Part shown: positions 42,941 to 52,280 of the stretch, piece after piece
Position numbering within the stretch: the stretch's first letter is position 1
Layout: each line of letters begins with the position of its first letter
Source of the DNA: UMGS1052 sp045580005
Lineage (GTDB): Bacteria > Bacillota > Clostridia > Oscillospirales > CAG-382
DNA: 64,000 nt
Direction: 5' to 3'
Assembly (NCBI GenBank): GCA_045580005.1
Contig: JAZNMZ010000061.1
Location: 6,804 to 70,803 of the forward strand
Position numbers and translations under genes: made by a program
The notes under the pieces: model-generated
Database searches by the model: none
Told to the model about the DNA's origin: nothing
What the model saw: the letters and a program-made list of their open reading frames with translations, nothing else

Positions 42941-45881
42941 AAAATTAGAATGTTTGATCAAATTGACTTACATAGACGATGATATGTCCGATGTTAAGGC
43001 GTTTAAAGCTATGGATGTTTCTGATGTTGTTTTAAGTGATAAATTAAACAAAAGAGTAGATAAGCTGATTAATAAATCCAATCATAATAAAAGAATTATG
43101 ATAAAGAAAAGTACAGTGAGACTCTTGGTAGCTGCAGTTATCATGGCTACACTGATTATTGCATCCATCCTTAGTATTTCCGCTGTTCGTGATGCAATAA
43201 GAAATGCAATAGTTGATTTTTTTGAAGAATATGTGTCCGTTCACTTTATACCGCAAAGCGATAATGCTGAATCCACAAGCGATGAGTTACCTTCGGCAGA
43301 TGCAACAAGTGTTGAAACATTGTCTAATTTGAATTCAATTCAAGAATATAAGCGTCCAAAACTTCCTGAAGAATATAACATGGTTGAATTAATGAAAACC
43401 AGCGGCATGTATTGCTTTGAAATCTATCTGAATGATGTAGATTCGGTTAACGCGGATGATTTGTATTCGGTCACGATTGACAACGGAGACGGAACCCAGA
43501 CAGTAAATATTTTTCAGCAGCCCATAAAGTATATTGACGAAGACGGCTCAATCAAGTTCCGCACAAATTCGTTGGAGCGAATTTCCTCAAATTCGATATT
43601 CTCAACCAAGAATAGTACTTACACATACAAGAATGAAGAAGGCGAAGTAAAGACATATTATTCGGATAAAATTGAAAACGGCGTTAGCATAGTGTACAAT
43701 GATTATGCAATAGCAATTCAGCCGCTTACAGATTCATCAAAGTACCCAGATATAAGCACATTGATGGGTATAGAAGCGGTTGGAGAAGCCGTGGATACAT
43801 CAAAGGCTGTTTCTATTGTTCCAACACAGGATGATGTAAAAACACAGGATGTGACTTTTTCATGCGATAATAGCAAGATAATGTACCATAATGTTTTAAC
43901 AAACGGAATTACATATGAATATATGCCCATTCCTAACGGAATCAAGGAAAATATTATTTTGAGTAAATACAGTGGTTTTAATGCCTTTAGATTCGTTATG
44001 AATTTCGGAGAATTGGTTCCGGAAGTACTCGCTGTAAGAGGAGACAGTATTAGATTGTATGATCCGAATGATCCTGATGCAGAAGGAATGATTATTTCCC
44101 CGACATATGCATATGATGCTGTTGGACGATTCTCCTACGATCATGCAATGTACTTGACGGAAACCGATGTCGAGGGACAGTATATTTTGACACTTGTAGT
44201 TGATCGCGAATTTCTTGAAAGTGCTGACACAGTATACCCTGTTACAATTGATCCGACTGTATACCCCGAGCATACTGACGGTGTTGCAGATACCTTTATA
44301 TCAAGCAATCATCCGACGATAAATTACAGTCATGCTGTGTTTATGCCCATTGGAAATGATGTGAACTATGCGCAATCTGAAGCATTTGTACAGCTTCAAA
44401 ATATAGAGAACTATAGTATTGATCCGCAATCTATAACAGAGGCAAAACTTGTTTTAAACTGTTATTTTACAACAGGAAATGAAAACAATCCGGTATTGAT
44501 TTATGGTTATAGTAACAACTCTAATGTAGATATATCTAATGTAACATGGGCGAATAGACCATCTAATGTATCCGGAACCCCATATGGATCTATTGCCGGA
44601 AATCCGCTCTCGATTCAAGGAACCAACCTCGTACAGATGCATATAACTGAGCTGGTTAGAGATTGGTTTTTATTTAAGAGCAATGATGGCGGACAGTCGT
44701 ATTTGAATTCCATAAGGTTGAGGATGGAAAACGACACCACAGAAACTCATTATGCAACTTTCAGAACAACAGAATGGAATAATGGTAATTATCCGTATTT
44801 TTCTATTACATATATGAATACGGCTCCTAACTTGATTAGCGGCAAGTATTATTATTTGAAGAATAAAATGACGGGGCAATATTTATCCATTCAAGACAAC
44901 GTGAGTACCGATGAGGATATTGTACAAAAGTTTGATTCCGGTGACGATGGGCAGAAGTGGAAGATTGTTCTTATCGGGGAGAACGAATATAAACTGGTAT
45001 CCAAATTGCATTCCGGGAAAGCGTTGTGTGCGGCTACGGGCGATGATGTAATATTTAATACATATGTGAGTAACTCTAATGGAGATTTTATAATAGAAAG
45101 AAACACCGATGGTTACTCATACAGAATTATCGCGGCTAATATGCAAGGTGATATGGCGATTTCTGTCAATGGAGAGAATTACTCGGAAAATACCGAAATT
45201 GTACTCATAGCATATGTTGATGGTCAAGAACTATCTGAATGGATATTTGAACCTGTAGATTATTTTTCAAAAGAACTTTTACTCCAATATGCGCTTAATA
45301 ATGATGATGACATACCTGAGAACGTTCCCGGTATGTATCCATGGCTCAATCAAAAGGATTCGAATATATTAACTCCAAATAGGTATGATGATGCTGACTG
45401 TGCCAACTTCGTTTCTCAGTGTTTGCTGGCAGGAGGAGTAAACTTCGAGGGTCGCTGGTGGATTTACAAGCTTAATGATGATAATCCCTATCCTACCCTA
45501 AGTGATCATTTTAATAATAGTTGGAAAGTTGATGATTCTGATGATAATAATCCATGGATAAGTGCCAAAGGCTTTGATGAATATTGGAGAGATCGGGTAG
45601 CGCATCAAGATTTTACTACAGGTCAGTTATTGGCAGATGATAAACCCGAGGGATTGTATAATTTTGAAGTGGGCGATGTTATTATGGTGATGGAAAATGG
45701 CATTGGTACTCATGCAATGATAATAACTCGCGCCCCGGAAGATTATAGAAATGAAGATGAAGTATTATATCTTTCGGGCCATACTAATTTCAGAATGGAC
45801 GAGAGCTTTCGTGATATTTTAGAAGATATGAATACTAACACGGTATTCAGATTTTATAACTTCCATGATATAAAGGGGTAA
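42921..45881 (+). CDS. Membrane anti-sigma factor fused to DNRLRE, ricin-lectin and amidase_6 ectodomains
   Basis: 986 residues. A short cytoplasmic part (about 1-58) and one membrane helix (VRLLVAAVIMATLIIASILSI) run into VRDAIRNAIVDFFEEYVSVHFI. This pattern is typical of clostridial anti-sigma factors. Outside follow a long beta-rich region, a DNRLRE-type domain (about 445-635, starting near ADTFISSNHPTINYSHAV), a ricin-type lectin domain (about 640-780) and a C-terminal amidase_6-like domain (about 790-985) with DCANFVSQCLLAGG and HAMIIT. It overlaps the sigma gene. It probably senses or processes a wall or glycan ligand and releases the sigma factor; this is inferred. Confidence 0.82.
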   Translation: MTFAENEKLECLIKLTYIDDDMSDVKAFKAMDVSDVVLSDKLNKRVDKLINKSNHNKRIMIKKSTVRLLVAAVIMATLIIASILSISAVRDAIRNAIVDFFEEYVSVHFIPQSDNAESTSDELPSADATSVETLSNLNSIQEYKRPKLPEEYNMVELMKTSGMYCFEIYLNDVDSVNADDLYSVTIDNGDGTQTVNIFQQPIKYIDEDGSIKFRTNSLERISSNSIFSTKNSTYTYKNEEGEVKTYYSDKIENGVSIVYNDYAIAIQPLTDSSKYPDISTLMGIEAVGEAVDTSKAVSIVPTQDDVKTQDVTFSCDNSKIMYHNVLTNGITYEYMPIPNGIKENIILSKYSGFNAFRFVMNFGELVPEVLAVRGDSIRLYDPNDPDAEGMIISPTYAYDAVGRFSYDHAMYLTETDVEGQYILTLVVDREFLESADTVYPVTIDPTVYPEHTDGVADTFISSNHPTINYSHAVFMPIGNDVNYAQSEAFVQLQNIENYSIDPQSITEAKLVLNCYFTTGNENNPVLIYGYSNNSNVDISNVTWANRPSNVSGTPYGSIAGNPLSIQGTNLVQMHITELVRDWFLFKSNDGGQSYLNSIRLRMENDTTETHYATFRTTEWNNGNYPYFSITYMNTAPNLISGKYYYLKNKMTGQYLSIQDNVSTDEDIVQKFDSGDDGQKWKIVLIGENEYKLVSKLHSGKALCAATGDDVIFNTYVSNSNGDFIIERNTDGYSYRIIAANMQGDMAISVNGENYSENTEIVLIAYVDGQELSEWIFEPVDYFSKELLLQYALNNDDDIPENVPGMYPWLNQKDSNILTPNRYDDADCANFVSQCLLAGGVNFEGRWWIYKLNDDNPYPTLSDHFNNSWKVDDSDDNNPWISAKGFDEYWRDRVAHQDFTTGQLLADDKPEGLYNFEVGDVIMVMENGIGTHAMIITRAPEDYRNEDEVLYLSGHTNFRMDESFRDILEDMNTNTVFRFYNFHDIKG

Positions 45882-46297
45882 TGAAAATGAATAACAAGGT
45901 TAAAAAGAAGCACACCGTCACTCGTATTATTGTAATTGCAGCATCGTTATTGTTGGCATTGGCTATTATTGGGTTGCTTCTTCCTCTGATCTTCCTACCG
46001 ATCGTTGATTACGGTGATTCTCAACTTTATTCAAAGACCGAAATGGATGAGGTCATTGATATGTTTTCGAATGGACTAGGCGTAGTTACAATAAAATACT
46101 TAGGGGATGAACGCTGTGAAAAGGAATTAGAACGCTACCAAGCTAAAGACGGTAAAGAATATACAGATTGTATGGTTTTTTATTACACATTTATCAGAGG
46201 GACCTTTCGGGATTTTCCTTTTTATGATTGGGCTGATATTGTTTTTCTCAAAGAAGGCAATAATGACTGGTTTCAAAGAAACGGCGGAAAGTGTTGA
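45881..46297 (+). CDS. Small membrane-anchored protein
   Basis: 138 residues starting inside the previous stop (TAATG), so co-translated with the anti-sigma fusion. A basic N-terminus and one long hydrophobic helix (about 14-40, RIIVIAASLLLALAIIGLLL) precede an extracellular domain ending DWFQRNGGKC. The end of a paralogue (GYQRNGEKG and stop) is preserved in the inverted repeat at 51.3-51.5 kb. Function unknown. Confidence 0.7.
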   Translation: MKMNNKVKKKHTVTRIIVIAASLLLALAIIGLLLPLIFLPIVDYGDSQLYSKTEMDEVIDMFSNGLGVVTIKYLGDERCEKELERYQAKDGKEYTDCMVFYYTFIRGTFRDFPFYDWADIVFLKEGNNDWFQRNGGKC

Positions 46298-46398
46298 TAG
46301 TGCTATGTAAAATCAGAATCAAAGTTTTCACCAAATGGGTGATGTAATAGTAAAATGAATCTCTCGTCGAGAAATTGAATCCATCAATGCAATGATAT
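46295..46398 (+). repeat. Inverted repeat copy A (partner at 51249-51432)
   Basis: This 104-bp stretch directly after the 138-residue gene matches the reverse complement of 51249-51432 almost base for base, except that the other copy has about 78 extra bases in the middle. Homology also extends upstream into the 3' end of the coding sequence. Confidence 0.85.
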
Positions 46399-46399
46399 G

Positions 46400-46563
46400 G
46401 AGCGAGCCTTAAAGATCAGCCTTGCTCTCGAAGGAGATGATGAGTGATCCGCCCGTTCTTAGGATCGATTCGGAATTTGAGTCGATAATACCGCCTCTTG
46501 ATGAGGAAGAATTCAGGCAGCTGGCAGATAATATTCTGCGTGACGGTGAGATATATCATCCTA
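46400..46563 (+). pseudogene. Duplicated mazF-3'/parB-5' fragment
   Basis: 164 bp nearly identical to 57424-57587, covering the last codons of mazF and about the first 40 codons of the ParB-like gene, with only a handful of substitutions. After the shared block the reading frame runs into unrelated sequence and stops. The ribosome site (AAGGAG) is intact, so a short peptide could be made, but no functional ParB. It abuts inverted repeat copy A. Confidence 0.85.
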
Positions 46564-46625
46564 ACACTGATCACGGTCGGAGATACGACTCGAAACAACT
46601 GCACGCAGTCTGTATGAGAGCGCGG

Positions 46626-46672
46626 CGTTTTTGATTTTCCGTTACGCTACGCTCCACTCCAAATCAAAAACG
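46626..46672. repeat. 12-bp perfect inverted repeat
   Basis: CGTTTTTGATTT (46626-46637) and CGTTTTTGATTT in reverse complement (46661-46672) enclose a 23-nt loop containing GTTACGCTACGCTCC. It may act as a terminator or be a mobile-element end. The remaining 46,298-46,754 interval holds copy A and the duplicated fragment and no intact gene. Confidence 0.6.
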
Positions 46673-46754
46673 GATTATCTGTAATCTGAAAAAAATCAAA
46701 AAATATTATGTTTGTTTTGTCCATAAAAGGACGGAAAGGTCAGTAAATTATTCA

Positions 46755-47486
46755 ATGAAAAACATGAAATATGTAGTGCTTGTAAGTTTTATTGTTATGA
46801 CCGTTTTTCTTACATCATGTAGTAATGTTGCAGGCATAGATGAATCTGTTTCGGTTGGAAATATGACAGTTACTGTAACCGATATATATACAGAAAATCA
46901 GTATACATATATGATAGCTCGGTTGACATTTAATACTCCGGGATCTTATATAGACGGAGTTTTTACAAGTTGTAATGTTGTTGGGAATGGCAATGGCGGT
47001 TATAGCTTTGATTTGATTGGATATAATAAAGAAGAACAAACTCAAACATATTTAGTTCAGTATCATCCAACACCCAAATCTAAAAAAATCGTCATGGAGC
47101 TTGGTTCCTACAGGTCACAAATAAATCCGTTGGAATTGATATCCGATGCAAGATTTAAATTCTCAATAGATCTTTCGGAAAGCAGTGTGCCCATAAAAAC
47201 CGTTGAAATTAATGATCAAGTGATATCTCGAATTCAAATTTTCAGAGATCTTATTATTATTGAATCCGCAAGAATTGATAATAAATATGCCGATTTGAAG
47301 GGATACGATATCGAAGTGTGCAGTATCGACGATACTGAAATCGCTGTTGGCATTAATACTTTGGATTTGGATAAAAGCGCACATAAAGCATATTTGCTAT
47401 TAAATGACGAAGTTGAGGATCAAACTTCAATAGAAATCCTAATTAATGAAAAAACTTATTTAATTAACTTATCTGAAGGAGAATAG
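46755..47486 (+). CDS. Lipoprotein of unknown function
   Basis: 243 residues with a lipoprotein signal peptide (lipobox FLTSC near residue 22) and a beta-rich extracellular domain starting SVSVGNMTVTVTDIYTENQYTYMIARLTFN. This pattern resembles DUF4352-like or other immunoglobulin-type clostridial lipoproteins, but I cannot name it firmly. It lies 2 nt upstream of a secreted 506-residue protein, so the two probably function together at the cell surface. Confidence 0.7.
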   Translation: MKNMKYVVLVSFIVMTVFLTSCSNVAGIDESVSVGNMTVTVTDIYTENQYTYMIARLTFNTPGSYIDGVFTSCNVVGNGNGGYSFDLIGYNKEEQTQTYLVQYHPTPKSKKIVMELGSYRSQINPLELISDARFKFSIDLSESSVPIKTVEINDQVISRIQIFRDLIIIESARIDNKYADLKGYDIEVCSIDDTEIAVGINTLDLDKSAHKAYLLLNDEVEDQTSIEILINEKTYLINLSEGE

Positions 47487-47488
47487 TT

Positions 47489-49009
47489 ATGAAATTGAGA
47501 TCTAATAAGTATATAAGAATTGCCACATTTCTGATAGCCGTAATTATGTGTATTCTGACAATTCCTGCTAATGCGCTTGATTCGGTTAGAATGGAAAAAC
47601 AGTATTATGCAGATATAGCATATGGAAAAATATTTATAGATGGGGTGAATCAACCGATAAGAACCAGCTCGCAGCTTGATACTCAAATAGAAAATGTCGG
47701 TATATACAATCGTGATGATATGTATATATTGAAATTCGGTTATGAAAATACGGAGTTTGAAATCGAATGTAAATCGGTAGAAGCCAAAGCCAATAATGAA
47801 AATTCTGATCATTACTTGTTTTCACCCATTGGATTTTCTTCTGACATGTTTAATTGTGTTTCGATAAGCTTTACCACTTCCGCCAATATACATGATTTAA
47901 TGTCAGTAAATTCTAACTTTGTCGGAACCCCGGTGCTGTCCATTATATTTGAAAATAAAGATAACTCCGATGTATATTATTGGCAAGCACAGTTACTTTC
48001 AACATCAAGGACACTTATAAATATGAGAGTGAGCACTCTCACATCAGATATAGAAGCCGCTAACGAGTTCTATTATATCAAAGATACAGAGCGAATAGAT
48101 AGTATTGATATATCAAATTATGATGGTTTGGATATTGCCTCGGAAGAAAGATGCGATGAACTAAAAGAAGAATTAGAAGCAAACGAGAACTCAAGGGTAT
48201 TAGATTACGACAATCCCTATTTATCTTTGGGTATTCCTAATAGCATTTTTACAACTGCTACTGAAACTTGGAGATGGTTAACACCAGATCGAGATGAAAA
48301 TGGTCAATATCTGCCGATTTATTATTATGCTTACTCGTATACGAAGTATGGTAATCCTAATATAATGACTCATATAATGATATTGGAGTGGTTGTTTAGA
48401 ACGCCGGCGTCACATTCATATACAATCGAAAACGGAGTTACTTATGCTAGCTTTGAAGGAATGTTCAGAATTGAAATGTTTAGGGATCCCGATACCGTGG
48501 TCTATTACACAGATACAGGACTATTTGACTATATGGAAGGAGGTAAGTTTTTGACACAAATCGATACCCCTTCTGTTGAGCTTAAAAAAACTAGCACCAA
48601 CATTCCGCATGTTGTAACCGGACGATATGAATTTAGTAACGCTGATAACGCCAGTATTTGGCCATTGGCTAACTTGGTATTGAAAGATGTAATGGTTGGA
48701 ATTTTGGATGCTACTGGTTATGGGTATTTAGGCGCACTTGTTAACATAGTCGATTTGATTGCAAATCCTAGTGATGCTATTGGCGCAAGTGAAGCCAGTG
48801 AGCCTTTTGAGGTATACTCAAGCAGTTTTTATGTTCAGCAACAAAGATATGGACATGCCATGGGAAGCATAAAATCGGCAGTAAATGGCTACTTGAATAT
48901 TGAGGGCCATTTTTTAGGCAGTAGGGTTTGGTTTGCAACTCCAGAAACATACGGGGCGAGTGTAAAACAAATAACAGGAGTTGCTTATGTTTCTCCTTCT
49001 TATACATAA
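47489..49009 (+). CDS. Secreted protein of unknown function
   Basis: 506 residues with a signal peptide (about 1-30, IATFLIAVIMCILTIPANA) and no further membrane helix except a weakly hydrophobic stretch near 400-425. It is rich in Tyr, Asn and Ser. A ribosome site (gaaggag) lies within the end of the upstream lipoprotein gene. No domain is recognised. It is the last gene of the wall-directed cargo and is followed by a bidirectional terminator. Confidence 0.65.
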   Translation: MKLRSNKYIRIATFLIAVIMCILTIPANALDSVRMEKQYYADIAYGKIFIDGVNQPIRTSSQLDTQIENVGIYNRDDMYILKFGYENTEFEIECKSVEAKANNENSDHYLFSPIGFSSDMFNCVSISFTTSANIHDLMSVNSNFVGTPVLSIIFENKDNSDVYYWQAQLLSTSRTLINMRVSTLTSDIEAANEFYYIKDTERIDSIDISNYDGLDIASEERCDELKEELEANENSRVLDYDNPYLSLGIPNSIFTTATETWRWLTPDRDENGQYLPIYYYAYSYTKYGNPNIMTHIMILEWLFRTPASHSYTIENGVTYASFEGMFRIEMFRDPDTVVYYTDTGLFDYMEGGKFLTQIDTPSVELKKTSTNIPHVVTGRYEFSNADNASIWPLANLVLKDVMVGILDATGYGYLGALVNIVDLIANPSDAIGASEASEPFEVYSSSFYVQQQRYGHAMGSIKSAVNGYLNIEGHFLGSRVWFATPETYGASVKQITGVAYVSPSYT

Positions 49010-49043
49010 ATAAAGTGTTTGTAGCTTAGCTTGTACTCTATAT

Positions 49044-49086
49044 AAATCTCCCACTAAATTGAAACTTCCAATTTGGTGGGAGATTT
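49044..49086. terminator. Bidirectional terminator between convergent genes
   Basis: AAATCTCCCACTAAATTG (49044-49061) pairs with CAATTTGGTGGGAGATTT (49069-49086) with a single mismatch and a short loop. It serves the plus-strand cargo operon and the minus-strand blaR1-like gene. Confidence 0.9.
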
Positions 49087-49127
49087 ATTCACGCTATATT
49101 ATCTATGTCACAACCTCAAATTTATAT

Positions 49128-50729
49128 TTATAAAAGCACAAGCTCATCCTTACAATCTCCGTTTATATCCCCTATAGAATATCCATAAGACCTTTCTCTC
49201 GTCAGATTCAAAAGATTGGCTGCATCAAATATTGAATCGATCCACACAAGTTCTGTCTCATTTTCAAATTCAAAGCCATCAACATAGTTGCTCCATTCAC
49301 CGATAACATCAAGTTTTTTGAGAATTATATTTGTGATATCGGAATAAATGTTTAATATTGAATCATAACTGTTAAAATACTTGATTGCTGTATAATCATC
49401 GAAAGAGGACGTTTGATTATCGTCCGATTCAGATGTATTATTTTCAGTTTCAGTATCCGGAAGGACGGTATCGACGTAGACCCTTTCAATATCTTCTGCA
49501 GTTGAAGAAACATCTGCGTTTTCTGTAGTTTCCTCCGTATTTTCGTTCATGTCATTGCCATTGTCAACAGCACAGCCGACAACGGTTCCGACAACTATAC
49601 AAAAAGCGAGAATAATCGTAATGAGCACGCGCCCTTTGAATTTGTTCTTCATATCGAGTATATTCATTATTCGAGTTTTGACGGCTTTTTTGTTTGGATT
49701 GAAGTGGGTCGTAAGCGCCGTGTTCTTTGGCTTGCATTTTCTTACTATCTCCAAAACAACATTTCCGTACGAACGGCGGACGGCTTCGTCCATTCCCCAA
49801 AGTACACATTCATCGCAAGAAAGCTCCATCTCGTTATTGCAATGCTTTGCCGCGATATGAGCCAACGGGTTAAACCAATGTAATGTCCCCGCAAGCAGAC
49901 AGAACAGCTTCACCCAAATATCGCCGCGGCGGTAGTGGGTCAATTCATGCGCAAAAATGCCAGCAAGTGAATTTTCCGTAAGTTCGATATCGGGCAACAG
50001 TATCACAGGCTTGAAATATCCGTAAAGAACGGGACTGTTCACATCGGAACACACATAAATACGCGGAGCTTTTTGGATCTTATATCTGCCGCACATTATA
50101 TTGTAGACACTTTTTGTTTCAGCGGTGCAAAGGCTTTTCGCGCGATCGTACTTTCGTACGGTACTCAAATAACCTGCAATCCCGTATGTAAGGAAAGCAA
50201 GAGCCCCGACTTCCCAAACAATTACTATCAAAAGCGGTATATTGATCGGCTGCGGAATTTCGGGTATATCGGATGAGATAATCTTCGATTCCTCGGGAAT
50301 TATTTCAACATCATCGGTCACCGTCGGAATATACGAAGGAAGATTTTCTATATTTTCATCAATGTTATTTGTTCCCTGAATGACGCCAAGCTGGTTATCG
50401 ATCCCCGGCTGAACATCGGGAATAATAATATCCGGGTTTGAGATCTCATCATCAAAAACGGTGTGTGTATCGATTGGTTTCAAATCGCCTTTGGGAAGCT
50501 CGGATGTGATCTCATCAAAATAAGGGAGATCGACTTGTACAACAAACAACGAAGGCATTTTAAACAAAACCACACCGATGCAAAGACTGAAGATCACTAC
50601 CATCCATACACTGTAACGACATCTTGCAGAAAACTTATTTCCGAATACTCTCATAAACAACAAAATGAGCAATATTAAAGAAGACATGGCAGCAGTCAGC
50701 CATGTTAAATGAAGACAAAAATCAGTCAT
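49128..50729 (-). CDS. BlaR1/MecR1-like M56 membrane metalloprotease, apparently C-terminally cut
   Basis: 533 residues: N-terminal membrane helices, a long acidic insert, and the M56 protease domain with the zinc motif HELTHYRRGD and the partner ELSCDECVLWG. A further membrane helix (RVLITIILAFCIVVGTVVGCA) and an extracellular tail follow. BlaR1-type proteins sense a wall-active signal and cleave the BlaI repressor. No penicillin-binding sensor is present; the tail ends abruptly at GDINGDCKDELVLL, the beginning of what is usually a longer module, so the 3' end may have been lost. It lies 3 nt after the blaI-like gene. Confidence 0.85.
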   Translation of the reverse strand: MTDFCLHLTWLTAAMSSLILLILLFMRVFGNKFSARCRYSVWMVVIFSLCIGVVLFKMPSLFVVQVDLPYFDEITSELPKGDLKPIDTHTVFDDEISNPDIIIPDVQPGIDNQLGVIQGTNNIDENIENLPSYIPTVTDDVEIIPEESKIISSDIPEIPQPINIPLLIVIVWEVGALAFLTYGIAGYLSTVRKYDRAKSLCTAETKSVYNIMCGRYKIQKAPRIYVCSDVNSPVLYGYFKPVILLPDIELTENSLAGIFAHELTHYRRGDIWVKLFCLLAGTLHWFNPLAHIAAKHCNNEMELSCDECVLWGMDEAVRRSYGNVVLEIVRKCKPKNTALTTHFNPNKKAVKTRIMNILDMKNKFKGRVLITIILAFCIVVGTVVGCAVDNGNDMNENTEETTENADVSSTAEDIERVYVDTVLPDTETENNTSESDDNQTSSFDDYTAIKYFNSYDSILNIYSDITNIILKKLDVIGEWSNYVDGFEFENETELVWIDSIFDAANLLNLTRERSYGYSIGDINGDCKDELVLL

Positions 50730-50732
50730 TTT

Positions 50733-51128
50733 CTACTTTTCCTTTCTGTTAAGAAGTTCGGTCAGCTCGTCGATATCTCCGTCCGATAAGTTGTCCGAGT
50801 CTACAAGCGCCGCTATCAGCTTCTGCCACTTACCTCCGCATAGCTTGTCAACAAACGAATCAGCCTCTGCCGTACGGTACTCGTCTTCGGAGATAAGAGG
50901 AGTCAGTATCTTGTGACTCCTCTTATCCTGCGAATGTTCGATCCTTATGAATCCGCGATTACACAGACTTTCAACAAGCGTGTGTATCGCGGATTTTGAA
51001 CATGGACGGATCGTCTGCAAATCATTGTATATATCAATGATCATTACCGGACGGTCGTATCTCCACATCACAAGCATGATATCAAGTTCAGCATCGGGAA
51101 GTCTTGCTATTTTTCGTTCTTTTTTCAT
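50733..51128 (-). CDS. BlaI/MecI-family repressor
   Basis: 131 residues from the ATG at 51128, preceded by GAGGTG; an earlier in-frame ATG at 51143 lies before that site. The winged helix reads LPDAELDIMLVMWRYDRPVMIIDIYNDLQ...SKSAIHTLVESLCNRGFI, and the C-terminal helices form the dimer part. It should repress itself and blaR1 through the dyad at 51144-51184. No beta-lactamase gene is adjacent, so the regulated trait is probably something else in the element. Confidence 0.92.
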   Translation of the reverse strand: MKKERKIARLPDAELDIMLVMWRYDRPVMIIDIYNDLQTIRPCSKSAIHTLVESLCNRGFIRIEHSQDKRSHKILTPLISEDEYRTAEADSFVDKLCGGKWQKLIAALVDSDNLSDGDIDELTELLNRKEK

Positions 51129-51143
51129 GTTACACCTCGTCAC

Positions 51144-51192
51144 ATTATCTAATCTTTTAGATAATTATATCACAATTATCTAAAGTTTTCAA
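51144..51192 (-). promoter_or_regulatory. blaI-blaR1 promoter with overlapping operators
   Basis: On the minus strand TTGAAA (51192-51187) and TATAAT (51169-51164) are spaced 17 nt. The dyad TTTAGATAATT/AATTATCTAAA (51156-51184) covers the -10 box, and a second, overlapping dyad ATTATCTAA/TTAGATAAT lies at 51144-51165. The three half sites could support cooperative repressor binding. Confidence 0.85.
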
Positions 51193-51248
51193 TAGTTTGA
51201 GAAAATTTCATAGTGTAAACATATTATGAACAACAGACAGTTCTTCCT

Positions 51249-51432
51249 ATATCATTGCATTGATGTATTCAATTTTTCGACGAGAGATTCATTTTACCAT
51301 ACTATCAAGGGAAGAGGTGCCGTTATCGGAAAAATCTGCCCGATAAAACCGATTGTGTTCTAATCTCTTCTTCCTACCATTACATCACCCATTTGGTGAA
51401 AACTTTGATTCTGATTTTAGATAGCACTATCA
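51249..51432 (-). repeat. Inverted repeat copy B (partner at 46295-46398)
   Basis: The reverse complement matches copy A over two blocks of about 54 and 49 bp, separated here by an extra segment of about 78 bp containing the hairpin TCGGGCAG...CCGATAA. The adjoining bases up to about 51,482 on the minus strand encode the end of a protein (GYQRNGEKG) similar to that at 45881-46297, so copy B is the debris of a duplicated gene end. The 51,193-51,521 interval has no intact gene. Confidence 0.85.
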
Positions 51433-51521
51433 CCCCTTTTCGCCGTTCCTTTGGTAACCCTCAAATAACCCCGCGTCTATAAAAATAAACCGTCCTCTGG
51501 TATAATAATAGGTGTAAGCGG

Positions 51522-51899
51522 GTGCAAGAATCGAACCGCAAGGCGAAGACCGAATCCCGTATGTGGGTATACTGTGCGGGTAAATATGAGAATCATTCAA
51601 ACATTCTCTTTGAGTACTCTACTACAAGAAGCGGAGACAATGCACAAAAGTTTCTTGCCGGCGATCGCGGCTATCTTGTGTGTGACGGATACGATGGCTA
51701 CAATAAGCTGACCTGTGTCACCCGATGCGGATGCTGGGCTCATGCAAGGCGCAAGTTTGTAGAGGCATTACCGACGGACAAAGAATTACTTGCCACCTGT
51801 GCCGCCGCCAAGGGTGTTGAGATATTAAAATCCATCTCGCACCGTGGGGCTGTCTTATATACGCGATGTGTAACAGATGTTATCGTTTTGGATGTATGA
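51522..51899 (+). pseudogene. IS66-family transposase fragment
   Basis: The reading RSGDNAQKFLAGDRGYLVCDGYDGYNKLTCVTRCGCWAHARRKF is the core of the IS66 TnpC catalytic domain. Only about 90 of the usual 500 or so residues remain; the frame then enters unrelated sequence and stops. No terminal inverted repeats were identified. It marks past transposition next to inverted repeat copy B. Confidence 0.88.
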
Positions 51900-52280
51900 G
51901 TGAATTCTACACTTCGATTCGAACATTTATTTCTTCGGTGCCTATTATGTCTTCAACATATTGACACAATACCAAATTATCTCTATTTTTTAATATATTA
52001 TAAGATATATATGTTTTCTTGGAATCTTTCATTTCAACTTTTTAGGTTGATTATATGTATGCAATTGTTCAATCTCGAGTTGCTCTAAATACATCGTGCT
52101 GTGGGCAACAAAAAGTTTGTTTTTGTTGAAATTATTGTTCCGAGTTTAATTTTTCCTTGTAGTGTCTTTAGTGATATTGTCATTAGACGCTATACGATCA
52201 CATCTGCGGACAAATACTCGTGAAAATACGCACAGGTGGGTAGAAATTTGAGTATTTTCAAAATATTTTTTAAAAACCCA

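Noticed and set aside
49128..51143. Beta-lactam resistance locus
   Set aside because: Only the BlaR1/BlaI-like regulators are present; no beta-lactamase or PBP2a gene is adjacent.
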